Source of the DNA: Heterohyrax brucei
Taxonomy: Eukaryota; Chordata; Mammalia; Hyracoidea; Procaviidae
Direction of reading: 5' to 3'
NCBI GenBank assembly: GCA_028571685.1
Contig: CM053162.1
Coordinates: 8,622,001 to 8,686,000 of the forward strand
Length of the DNA stretch: 64,000 nucleotides
The position numbers and the translations under genes were made by a program. Each line of letters starts with the position of its first letter. Within the stretch, counting starts at the first letter, position 1. This document shows positions 22,526 through 32,954 of this stretch, in pieces. The notes beneath the pieces are model-generated. The model had not been told where the DNA came from. It ran no database searches and saw nothing but the letters and a program-made list of their open reading frames with translations.

Positions 22526-24139
22526 GAGGAAGGGCCGGGATATCTGCCCTGATGTATTTTTGCTCACAGCAAAAAGAGAAATCTTTTGACACTCGCACCA
22601 AGCAGCTCTGCTGGAAAATTGCATTTCTTTTTGTGAAACCAAACAACACTCGGGCCTGAAGTTAGAAGGCTTCATACCTGCTCACAATCCCTATACAAGA
22701 TATGGTATCCTGTTCTGTAGGGGAAAAAAGATTATAAACAAGACTGTAATGGCATCTTAAGATAACAAATCACTCACAAAAAAATGGGGAACATTCTGAT
22801 GAGTTAAATATAACTGAATCAGAAACATATGGGTTCAACCTATTCTAAGAGGCCCAGTGGAGTTCCAAGCGAAGGGCAAAATCCTTAGAGGACATCACAG
22901 TTGAGGATTTTTCCAAACCCAGAACAAGTACTTCTACTGAGGCTCAAAACTAGACTGGTATGTGGATCTCCATGGAAACACTTAAGACCAGAACCTCGGA
23001 GAACTACAATTGCCAATTTATCCCCCTCCTCAAGCAATGTGTTAGAAATCTGTGAAGGGCAATGCCTCCTAAAAAATATTTTCTGAGCATTTCATTCTGG
23101 CTAAGGGCTGGGTCACCAAGTTCAGCAAAAAATTTCTTCTGTTGAAACTCGATGTCCACAACTCCAAAAGCATATGGAAGATTGAACTAGGACCTTTCAT
23201 TTTTCCCAACGATCTCACCCTTCAGGCTGAACCTTTGACTTACGAGCCAGGCCATGCTTTCTATCGACTCATCTGGGTCTTTGGTCTCTCCGTCATTGGA
23301 TTTGGATGATGACATAAAGATCATGGCCCTGTGAGGCAATGTCAGATGGAAAATGAAAATGGCACAGAAATCTTGAACACATTCAACCTAACAGGAAACA
23401 CTGTGACGAAAAGAGGAAGATTCAGATTTACCAGTCTGGTTGGGTTACAGTAAAGGAATCGGTTAAAGTAGATTGAACCCATACATCAAAGGAATGAGGC
23501 TTGCCTAAAGAAAATCAGGCAATGAGCAGGTGTGTGTCCCTAGGCAGAGTCATCTTTGGTGTTTCCCTGCTCATAATTCTCTGGTGTCTAAGGTCCTAGC
23601 CCAAGATTGCTGGGTTCAGAGCCTGGCTCTGTGCTTGTTAAGTCTCCATCTCTTTACCCACCCTAGTTCTCTCTTCCAGATGAGACTCAGACTGCTCTGT
23701 GTGGCTGAATTGTCTCTCATGGTGGAGTCTTTCTCCACTACCGCTTATACAATAAAGTTTAGAAAATGGAGGTGGGGCCACTAAAAACTGAGAAAGTGAA
23801 ACAGAATTCTCTCCAAATGCCGCATTAAATTGGAATCATCTGTCCCACCGCCCTGTCCTCAAGGCCCCACCCAGGCAGCTGTGCTGGTGGGTGGGGCAGT
23901 CTCCTTTACAAGAGGACAGGCAGCTGGTGAAAGGGGATATGCTGAGAAGAAATGAGCTCTAGACTGCCTTTTTCAGCTCTTTCTGTGCCCCTGTCATCAG
24001 CTTTCACATTTGGTGGGAAACCGTCTCCCCCAGGACCACTAGGGTGATAAAGGGAAACTCCAGGTGATGCTATCCTGGCCCCATTGTGCTGACCTCTCAA
24101 CCCTCCAGATATTTTTTCACCCTTGTTGATGCTGGAAAT
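22526..24139. other. Low-repeat stretch with one weak protein-like frame
   Basis: No gene is assigned. In one plus-strand frame a 78-codon stop-free run (23073-23306) reads like protein, and the same frame continues for about 150 bases beyond two stops. Upstream the frame contains about as many stops as chance would give. Frames at 23530-23784 and elsewhere show no domain. Confidence 0.4.
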
Positions 24140-24320
24140 ATCACCTTTGAGTTTTTTTTCTTTGTTTTAAGAAAATTTTTTAGTTGTTATAAAAATACAG
24201 ATAACACAAAAAATCCTGTTTCAACATTTCTTGTGTGTACAATTCAGTTAAATCAATTATAGCAGTCATGTTGTACACATATCAACAATCCCAAAATTTG
24301 ATACTTAAAGCATGGATTAG
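24140..24320. repeat. Possible old L1-related fragment
   Basis: The segment contains 'ttgttataaaaatacagataacac' and 'gtgtacaattcagttaa', which resemble phrases common to ancient mammalian L1 3' regions. It is short and diverged, so family and strand are uncertain. Confidence 0.35.
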
Positions 24321-26079
24321 GGAGAAGAAAGAATACAGCCGTTTTCCATGAAGAAGGATTGAGTAGGAGACAGCAGTGGGCAGTATATGATAACTGAGTC
24401 GCCAGGGCTGTGGGCAGCACCACAGAGGGAAGGCAGGCAGGGTGACAGGAGCAGAGACTAAGGATCTGTAGTACACAACATTCATTTCTCATTCTTTCTC
24501 CGCAGCCCCAGGGCCATCCTATTGTGGGAGCAGAAAGGGCTTGCAAGCTCCTAAAAACTACCCTTTGCTCCTACCCTAGTGATGGAGGCAGACAATGGAT
24601 ACTAGTGATCAGGGAGACTAGATACACTTACTGAGAGGCACAGCTCTAGATGCTGGGGATGGTGGGGAAAGACACTGTTCAGCAGTTATGGATCAGTTCA
24701 GAACACTAGAAACAAATCAGACCAAAGAAGACCTATCACTCCCTCTCCTGGCTCCACTGGCTAGAGTCCAGAGCCCCGTGCTGCTTGCTAGCTCTAGACC
24801 CTTCCTCAGTGAGTTCTACCTGTGTGAGGAGGCCTAAATCATCTGAGGTATTGCTCACTGATTTCAGCATTGTTGTGGGTGTCAGTGGGTGCAGAGTCTG
24901 GGACACTGGGGGTGGCCAAGCTGCTCACAGCCTCCCCCACCTGTACCTTAGTCTCCAACTCTGCTACCACAGTGCCCAGAGTGTGATAGCTCAGAGAACA
25001 GTAAGTACAGCTCTCGCATCTGTGTGTCGCCTGCACACAGATGCTGGTACTGTGGCTGAATGTGGCCCAGGCTTCAGAGGTGGAACAGGATGTATTCGGA
25101 TCCAGTTATTCCTCCTCAGAACCTCTGAGTCACCAGGTACACAGGCCTAAGCGGGCATCTTTGGAACCAGTGCATTTTTAGCCAATGTCCTGAAGCGGTC
25201 TGAGGCTGTACAGAAAAGGTGAGTAGGAAAAGGATAAAGAACAATAAGCTGAGGGCAGAAAGGGGGAGGGGCAGGATTTGGCTGTAGGCATCTTGCCCAG
25301 TTCAATTGTTCTCATCCTCCAAATGATTCTTAACAGCTGGGCCAGTGATCATCCTGCTCATTTTCCACCAGTGACTGAGGGTGGAGGGAAGCTGAGGGAC
25401 TTGGCAGAGCAGCTGTGAGGCCCAAGCCTGAGCCACAGATGAGCTCAGCACAGGCAAGGAAGGGCTGAGGGAACTGCAGCTCTGAATCCACACATTTGAG
25501 TTTTGCTGGTGAGTGTATTCAGAAAGGGCTGGCGAGGACCCATGCTGAGTGTGGGTTCTTAGGCCATTGCCTTCCTCCTCTACCTAATGCCCTGGCTAGT
25601 TCACCCTCAGGCCCATACGTTCACCCGCCTTCTCAGCTTTCCGTGGAAACAAGACCTGTGACACAACCTGTGACTTCCTGCTGCCTATGGCCATTTTCTC
25701 AGTGGCCAGAGAGTAGGGCCTGGAATACAAAGGGCCATGTACAGGTTCCGGAGAAGATAGGTTAGCTGCATTCTGGTCTACAGAATTCAGGCATTCAGGT
25801 GGCTGTTCTGAGTCTGCCTCTGTCCTTAAGGGGAGCTAGACCAGGGGGTGAGGGATAAAGGTAGAGCCTCACTCTTGCTGCTGGGAATTTGCTCAGTGCC
25901 AGTTCCTGGGCAGCTGGAGCTTCACGGACTGAGAGAACTACCCCTCAGCCCTGGGTGCTGAATTGATAGTCTGTGGCCACAGCAAATCTCTGGTCCCAGA
26001 AAACTGCCTTATGTGAAAAGTTTTCAGGCATGTACTAGTTTCTTCTGATGGTTAAATGATTTAAATAATTTAAAAGCAT
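24321..26079. other. Low-repeat, GC-richer stretch without a recognised gene
   Basis: Open frames up to 121 codons (24785-25150) occur on both strands but have no recognisable domain and overlap each other in different frames. The base composition is higher in G+C than the flanking LINE-rich DNA. Unannotated exons cannot be excluded from sequence alone. Confidence 0.4.
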
Positions 26080-26150
26080 CCCATTAAGTAAAATACATAG
26101 AGTCACTATGAATCGGAACTAATTCAACAGCATCCAATAAACAACATCAA
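26080..26150 (+). mobile_element. AfroSINE 3' fragment
   Basis: The words 'AGAGTCACTATGAATCGGAACTAATTCAACAGCATC' equivalents match the 3' core and tail of the long SINE subtype. The head is absent. Confidence 0.65.
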
Positions 26151-26261
26151 CAAAGTAAAGTTGTTGGCAAGTACCAAAGTAATGGCAAGAGCTAGAAATA
26201 CAGGGGCAGGAGCTAAAAGCTTGGCTATCCTACAGTATAATTCCACCTAAGCTTCAACTAA

Positions 26262-26520
26262 TTAGCTCAAGTAGTACCTATTGAGTGCCTAGTACTAGCA
26301 GGTGTGCCAGGCACTGTTCAAATTGCTTATCATCTCATTAGTCCTTGCAACAATCTAATAAGGTAAGAACTATTGTGATTTCCATCTCACAGATGAGGAC
26401 ACCAAGGCATCAAGAGGGTGATCAGTGTTCCCGAATCACGTGGCTGAGTAGTCCAACAGAGAATTAGACCCACAGGCTGTCTTCGTCATCATCCTGACCT
26501 GTGTACTTTGTGCAAACTGC
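26262..26520 (-). repeat. MIR SINE, near full length
   Basis: Reverse-oriented landmarks: TTGAGTGCCTAGTACTAGC, GTGCCAGGCACTGTTC, TTATCATCTCATT, the core ATCTCACAGATGAGGACACC, and a distal part to about 26520. It is one of the best preserved MIRs here. Confidence 0.85.
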
Positions 26521-28629
26521 TGCGCTGAGTCACACGAGGGAATTCAAGTAAACGTGTGACATAGCTGAGGTCTTAAGGGACTTGCCATCCCTGTAGAATT
26601 ATCCGTACCACTTATGTAGCTCTCCAGAGTGGCTTAGGAAAATCGGTCTGCCATATTGGCGTTCCAACCTGCTACACTTTCTTGCATTTTTAGTCTTCAT
26701 TGATGTAGCCAGACCACTCTCAGAAACTCCCCTGGAACATCAGTCTCACACACCTTCTCTTTCAGAAAGTCTAGCCTCAGCTCATTTCTCTCCTCTGGCC
26801 TTTACCTTGAAGCACCAGGGAGAATTTGGTAGCCCTTTGCCAAATTTCAGGAAAAATGCCCTTGTGAAGTGGCCAGGGGAAACAGCAGAATGTGGTTGAC
26901 TGCCTGATCTTCTACATGCAGTCAGTGAAGAAGGTCAAATGGTAGCACAGCCCCCTGGGAAGGTCACCTTCCTCTCCTGCTTGCAAATAGGTCACTTGGT
27001 ATTCTAGACTGCCTGACTACACTGGCCTGTGGGTTTGGGTTTTGGATCTTGGTCTGGAACCAAGACTATTTGTGACTCTAAGACTTTGGGTGGTATGCTG
27101 TAAGTAAGCAAAGGTCACAGAGATGATTTCATTAAGACCTTGAATATAAAGGCTCCAACCAAGTCTGAGCCTAATAGGGCTAGAAAGTGCTTGGCACCAG
27201 GGTGAGGAAGACACACCGAAAAGAGATGCCAGGCAGAGAAAACCCCTCTGGGGCACTGAAGCTGCTGGAGGCTGCTAGACACACCATAGGTGATTACTGA
27301 AACTCAACCTCCTTCTCCAGGAGCATTGGAGAAGCTGAACTCCGTCAGTCCAGCTACCCGTTCCTGGCTCTGAAGTCACCAAGAGTCTTCATGAAGGGTC
27401 AGTACCACAACAGATTTATCATACTCCTTGTGAGGTGAGTGGCCACAGGGTTTTTCCTTCTCCACTGTGGCACCCAGCTCATAGGCATGGGGCAACACTG
27501 GACCCCTATGAGCAGGTTGTGAGAGCACCTTGCTCTGGAACAGAGGAAACACTGGTTGGGAAGGACATAGTGGCCACAGGGTGCATGAGAACAGGAATGT
27601 GATCAATCAAAGATGAAATCCCAGGTGATTTCAGTCTAGTTGATGATGGAAGCCTTCCTATACCTGGGTAAAGCTGAGCAGGTATGGACCCCTAGAGCCA
27701 CTCAGAAAAAAAAGCCACCTCCTGAATTGGGCTCCTGAGTACTAAGGATGAAGCTGTGTGTGGCCAAAGACCCCACCTACTCCTTTACCTCTCCCTGCAT
27801 TGTTGTGTCCACAGGTGCAAGCCTAAAGTCTGGGAGCTGCTGAGTTTGGCAAGCTCCAGGAGGTGGCAGCCGCGTGCAGTCTGTGAGGCAAGCTGACCAG
27901 CTCACATTCAGTAATGGAAAAGGAAGCCCCCAACAAAGCACTGTCAGTCACTGCCCATCTTCAGGCTGCCAAAGATTAAAGATTTGCCTTCCCCACCGGC
28001 AGACAGAATGCCCATAGTGTATAAGTTCAGGACTTTTGTCCAAGGGGCTCAGACCTGTATCCCTGGGGAGTTTTCAGAAAGCCAGGCAGGCTCTTTGGAT
28101 CCAGTGCACCAGGACTGCCACTCCCAGCAAGGGTATCTCAGGCACCACCCACATCATTCCAGAGATCTTAAGGCCTTGCCAGTTCTGCTCACAGAGTCGA
28201 ATCCTGAGGGTTCTCCCTCAGGTCCTACTCCCATTGTGCATCTTTCCTAGACAGCAAGCTATAGAGTTCTTGTTTCCACTCACCCACTGCCATTTAACTC
28301 CTGCCTCTTCAAACTGAGAAAGGAAAATAAGAATTAAGATCTTAGAATACTCTCTAAAAGGAACCAGAAACCAGGAACAAAGACAGTCTTCCAAAATCTC
28401 AGAAGCCTGTGCAATTTCCTTGTATTTGCCCAGAGTTACTAGGGTGACACCCTTAAGGAAAGAAGACTCCTTGTGGTAGGTTTTAGGCCAAGAATGGAGG
28501 GGTCTTGAATGTTTTTTTTCTCTCAATAGAAAATTTTATGCAAAAGGAACCCTCAAGTTAAAAATAAGAGGTCGTGTCTCTTAAAATAAGATTGTTCAGT
28601 GATTTGTAGAATAACACAGCATTGACATA
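26521..28629. other. Low-repeat stretch without a recognised gene
   Basis: GC-richer unique sequence. Several overlapping open frames (up to 102 codons) exist on both strands, none with a motif that I recognise. No CpG-island-like block and no RNA gene seen. Confidence 0.4.
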
Positions 28630-28745
28630 GAAGCCAAGCCAAGTGCCATCGAGTCGGATCTGACTCATGGCGACCCTAGGGGCCAGGGTGGAACTGATCC
28701 CCAGAGTATTCAAGGAGTGCCTGGTGGATTTGAACTGCTGACCTT
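28630..28745 (-). mobile_element. AfroSINE, 5'-truncated
   Basis: Begins with the tail AAGCCAAGCCAAGTGCC and the core GAGTCGGATCTGACTCATGG, passes through CTAGGGGCCAGGGTGGAACTG, then a B-box-side part 'GGATTTGAACTGCTGACC', and breaks off before the A-box. It carries the same tail type as the ultra-short insertions and is its longest example here. Confidence 0.8.
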
Positions 28746-29032
28746 GTGGGGATGTTGGAAATTGTCAAGACCTGTAGTCAGGCAGTTGCCTCTCCTGCAG
28801 CATCACCACCAGGGCTATTCAAACACAGCTTGTCTGCCTCCAAGGACTAGGAACTCATTATCTTATGGAGCAGCTCATGAATTTTGGGATGGCTCAATTT
28901 TTTAGATAATTATTCTTTACATTAACAAAAATTATTTTCCTGTAACTTCTAGCCAGCATTGCAGACTGTGTCTTCTGGAGACACTACAAATAAATCTATT
29001 TCTTCTTCCCTGTAGCATTTCCTGGAGTTACT
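28746..29032. repeat. Possible ancient interspersed repeat
   Basis: The segment with 'aggaactcattatcttatggagcagctcatgaattttgggatggctc' and 'cctgtaacttctagcc' phrases resembles a widespread ancient mammalian repeat whose family I cannot name from memory. No gene. Confidence 0.35.
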
Positions 29033-29227
29033 GGATGGTGCCAATACTTAAGGATTTGACTGCTAGAAGAAATGTTGGTAGTTCAAACATACCCAGAGGT
29101 ACTTTAGAATACAGACCTGGCAATCTGTTTCTGAAAGGTCATAGGCTGGAAGACCCCATGGAGCACTTCTACTTTGCTCACATGGGGTCACCAGGAGGTG
29201 AATTTGACTGGACAGCAACAAAAACAT
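29033..29227 (+). mobile_element. AfroSINE, long subtype
   Basis: Head with a decayed B-box (GTTGGTAGTTCAAACATACC), extended middle 'ACAGACCTGGCAATCTGTTTCTG', then CCATGGAGCACTTCTACTTTGC and the tail GACTGGACAGCAACAAAAAC. Same extended subtype as 10374-10570 and 53897-54020. Confidence 0.8.
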
Positions 29228-29660
29228 GGCAGTCTCCTGATATCTGAAGATAGCAATACATGCTGTGTCTACCCCACATCTTCTGTTTTTCAGGTTAGAT
29301 TTTTTGGTTTTTCAAACAATCTAATAAGCCATTGATAGCCTGACTCTTTCAGTTGAAAGTCAATTTTTGGCAGAAGTGCTATGCTTGTTGCTCTGTTTTC
29401 TCGGCCCCTCCATCCTACTGTCTTCTTTGACACCACAGTGATTGTATGTGTAGAAGAGCATTCTCTCCAACCAGCAACTGTGTGCCCAGTGTTCTTGAAG
29501 GTGAAGGGCCCCATTAGATGATGGGTATGGAATGACTCGCTCTGCTGCCACCGCCCTTCATCAATGAGGCAATGAGGATGTTACCAGACCAAATCACTGA
29601 GGAAAAGACAAATGCTGTCTTTATAATTGCTGTATTCACAGTAGCTGACACATAGTAAAA
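29228..29660. other. Unique stretch, no gene seen
   Basis: Open frames of up to 74 codons on the minus strand overlap each other and have no recognisable motif. Confidence 0.45.
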
Positions 29661-29662
29661 TG

Positions 29663-30166
29663 TCTACTGGAGACTAAATGGTGTACCCCAAAGATGTGTT
29701 GAAGTCCTAACCCCCAGAAATTGAAAATAGGATAGGTTTTAGAAATAGGGTCTTTGAAGATATTATCAGTTCTGTTAGCATGGGGTTATACTGTAGTTAC
29801 AAATAAACAAACAAAAAAAAAAAACCTGTTGCCATTGAGTCAGTTCTGTTTAACGTGATCTGAGTGGTGTCCTTATAAAGAAAGAAACGAGACACAGAGA
29901 GAAGACATCCATGTGAAGATGAGGACAAAGACTAGAGCAATGATAATGATTCTATAAGCCAAGGAGCACCAAAGATCACTGGCTAGGAGGAATTAGAAGC
30001 TAGGAGGAGGCCCAAGATAGATTCTTTCTCAGAGCCCTCAGAAGGAATAAATATGGATGATACTCTAATTTCAAATTCCTAGCCTCCCTAGCTGTGAGGG
30101 AGGAAATTTCTGTTGCTTTAAGTCACACAGTTTGTGATGCTTTGTTATGGCAGCCTGAGAAATGAT
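29663..30166 (+). mobile_element. Old MaLR-like LTR with a SINE tail inside
   Basis: Landmarks of an older MaLR-type LTR: 'GTACCCCAAAGATGTGTTGAAGTCCTAACCCCCAG' equivalents, 'ATAGGGTCTTTG', 'GTGTCCTTATAAAGAA', and 'TTCTGTTGCTTTAAGTCACACAG' followed by 'TTTGTTATGGCAGCC'. A reverse-oriented SINE tail with an A-run lies at about 29803-29850. Both ends are diffuse. Confidence 0.7.
29803..29850 (-). mobile_element. AfroSINE 3'-tail fragment
   Basis: An A-rich run followed by AAACCTGTTGCCATTGAGTC, the reverse complement of a SINE tail of the GGCAATGGGTTT type. Only about 48 bp of the element are present and they interrupt the LTR. Confidence 0.7.
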
Positions 30167-30529
30167 GTTCCATAAAGATCTTCTTACAGATGAATGAATG
30201 AGTAAAGAAACAAATGAAAGCAAGTTAGGATCAAATGTAGAAAAAGACACTCCTATGACTGAAAGTTTTCACTCCAAGTGTGCTGAATCTCCCTCCTCCC
30301 ATTCAGAGCCTGCCCCAATCCAGGATCATAGTCTCAAAGGATTTGTTTTGTCTTCAGCTATATACACAATCCTACTTTATTTTTTATTATTCCTCCTCTT
30401 GCTAAAACTAACCTTTTCCCTTTTCTTCTTTCTCTGCCCTTCTCTCCCTAAAGTCACAACCCTCAAGCTGTATATATAACTCCTCCAAGATATTCCTCTG
30501 AGATATAATTTTAAAAAATGTCAAACAAG

Positions 30530-31576
30530 CAGGTAGAGTCAAGATGGCAGACTAAACACACGTCTCCCTAAATCCCTCTAGAAACCAAGATGTAAAATGA
30601 TGATTGAACAGAGCCTTCTGGGTACCTAGTGAGCCCTAGGATGTGGCATAGGGCTGTTAATTTGAACTTCATAAAGACCTCCTCTCTTTTGCGGACCCTA
30701 CTCTCAACCAGTGGGGCTTGCAGGGGCCGAAAGTAACTCATCATTTTAATTTTTTTTTTCTCTATCTTGGCTGGAGGGTGGAGCTCGGACTTGACTGGCT
30801 ACTGTTTTTGGACACACTGCTGGTGGTATCGGTGGGCACAATTGCTGTATTCTGAGAGCCAGGCTTTGGACTTTGTGCATCTCAGCACCTTTGGTCTATC
30901 TTTCTACCTCTACCATACAGTAGCCGTATGGAGCTGGGGGTAAGCTTGTGCAGGACACCATCTTGATACATTGGGAAATGGATGTACCCATACAGAGGTC
31001 TCAGCTGGACTTGGTTCCAAGGTTGGAAGGTGGCACCTGCTCAGGGGAGAGTGCTTTTCTGGCAGAGAGGCAGTGCTTTACACAGTATCACCTGTGGCTG
31101 ATGCCTGGAAACAGAGGCTGTGGACTCTGAGCATCTCAGCACCTTTGGCCTCCCTTTGGGCCAGTGGCCTGGTTTCAGTCAGGTGGTGAGCTTGTGTAGG
31201 ACCCCATCTTGTTCCACTGGGAGGCGAAGATACCCATACAGAAGTCTCAGCCAGATCTAGTTCCTGGGCTGGGAGGAAGCACATGGCCAGAAGAGAGCAC
31301 TTTTCCAGCAGAAAAGCAGAATTCTACACAATGTCACCTACATCTGGGGACCGACAGTAGAGACCAGTAGTCTTTCTGTATTTTGAGCTAGTTTATAACA
31401 TCTGGGGTTAGACGTAGAGGTGCTTACTTTGCCGGCTGGGAAGAGGGACCTATACACCTGAAAACCTAACTGACTTTGGAAGCTCTCAGGTACTTTTTAC
31501 CTCTTGTTTTGAGATGGCCTAGAGAAACAACTGCTGTCCATTCTCACAGCATCTCTCCCAGCCTCTATTGACTCAC
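30530..31576 (+). promoter_or_regulatory. L1-B 5'UTR with tandem monomers (~247 bp)
   Basis: The phrase AGCTTGTGCAGG at about 30942 and AGCTTGTGTAGG at about 31189 define a period near 247 bp, and 'GCATCTCAGCACCTTTGG' repeats at about 30880 and 31128. About two units plus a partial unit precede ORF1. L1 promoters made of tandem monomers are well known in mouse; whether these act likewise is inference. A CAAGATGG YY1-like motif lies at the element start. Confidence 0.75.
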
Positions 31577-32521
31577 ATGAAGCCCCAAAAGCAGCAAACT
31601 GTTGAGAAAACCATAACCAGGAAATCACCCATGGCTTCAGAAGACTCCCAAAAGAAAGCACCTCAGAACTTCCCAGACAAAGAAGCTTTTCTGAAACTAT
31701 CAGAAGATGGATACAAAAGGATTATATAGAGAGGCCTCCTAAACCTTATACAAAATGCAGCAGAGCGAAATAAAAAATTAAGCAAGTTGTTCAACCTGAT
31801 GGGACACTAGTATTCTGAAATCCAACAAAATCAAAGACATAGAAACTTCAATTCAAAGACAAGAAATCAGAATGGAGCAAGTGGAAAGTAGACTTTCTGA
31901 TTTGGAAGACAGAGCTAATGACTCCAGTATCTATGAGAAGAATCAGAAAAAAGAAACAAGAAAAACAAAGAAGCATTAAGAAGCATGTGGGATTCTATGA
32001 AGAGGAACAATCTCCAATTAATTGGAGTTCCTGAAAACAGTGAGATACCTGAGAAAACAGAGAGTATTGTTGCTGAGTTGCTGACAGAAAACTTCCCAGA
32101 GATTATGAAAGAGAATATTGATATCCAAGATACAAATCGAACACCACTCAATATAGATCACAAAAGAAAGATTCCAAGATGTATTACAATCAAGCTTAAT
32201 AAAAGGAAACATAAGCAGAAACTCTTAAAGGCAGAAAGACTCAAAGTAAAGCTAACATTCAGAGGGAAACCCAGTAGGCTTTCATTAGATTACTCAGCAG
32301 AAATGGTGCTGTCATGGAGACAGTGGCATGACACATTCAAAGCCTTGAAGGAGAAAAACTTCTAACCAAGAATTAAATATCCTGCAAAACTGTCTTTCAA
32401 ATATGAAAATGAAATGAAGACATTCACAGATAAACAGAAACTCAAAGACTTTCTAAAAACCAAACCAAAGCTACAAGAAATACTGAAGGAATCTCTTGGT
32501 TTGGAAGAACAAAACCACTAA
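31577..32521 (+). pseudogene. L1-B ORF1, broken
   Basis: The start ATG at 31577-31579 leads into a K/Q-rich N-terminus. A stop and frameshift follow in the coiled-coil part (31720-31980). The RNA-binding part is open at 31985-32365 and corresponds to the same region of L1-A (blocks I-P-R-C-I-T-I-K-L and W-H-D-T-F-K-A-L-K-E-K-N-F). The original product would be about 315 residues. Confidence 0.85.
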
Positions 32522-32954
32522 CTTTATATTTTACAGGAAATTACAGGAAACATCACCCAGAATCCTACTCAGTTAGGGAAGGCTACAAATTCAATCAAAG
32601 CTATAATAGTGAAAGAAATAATACAGTGATCATATCATGAAAACTATGACATCATCATATTAAAAAGAGGGATGTACTGCAGTCATTATACTCCTTCCAG
32701 ATGGAGAGGAAGTGAATAAGAATGGTAGTAATTGAAACTGGGTTTGTACATGGTTTATTAAGGGGAATCTTAGGGGCAGCTGTAAGGCACAATAAAGATG
32801 CAACATATCAAATCAAGAAATGTAATACAGGAGTCTTAACAACCACAAAAACAACCCTGAAAAAGGTGAAAAATCAACTCATAAATAAGAATGTCCCAGA
32901 ATAGATTAAAAAGAACAACAGAGAAAACACTAACACAAAAATAAACATATCACA

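Noticed and set aside
24785..25150. CACAGTG heptamer-like sequence near 24970 and overlapping open frames suggesting an immune-receptor V segment
   Set aside because: The spacer is 23 bases but the following nonamer matches poorly, and neither strand gives a V-domain with the conserved cysteine and tryptophan pattern.
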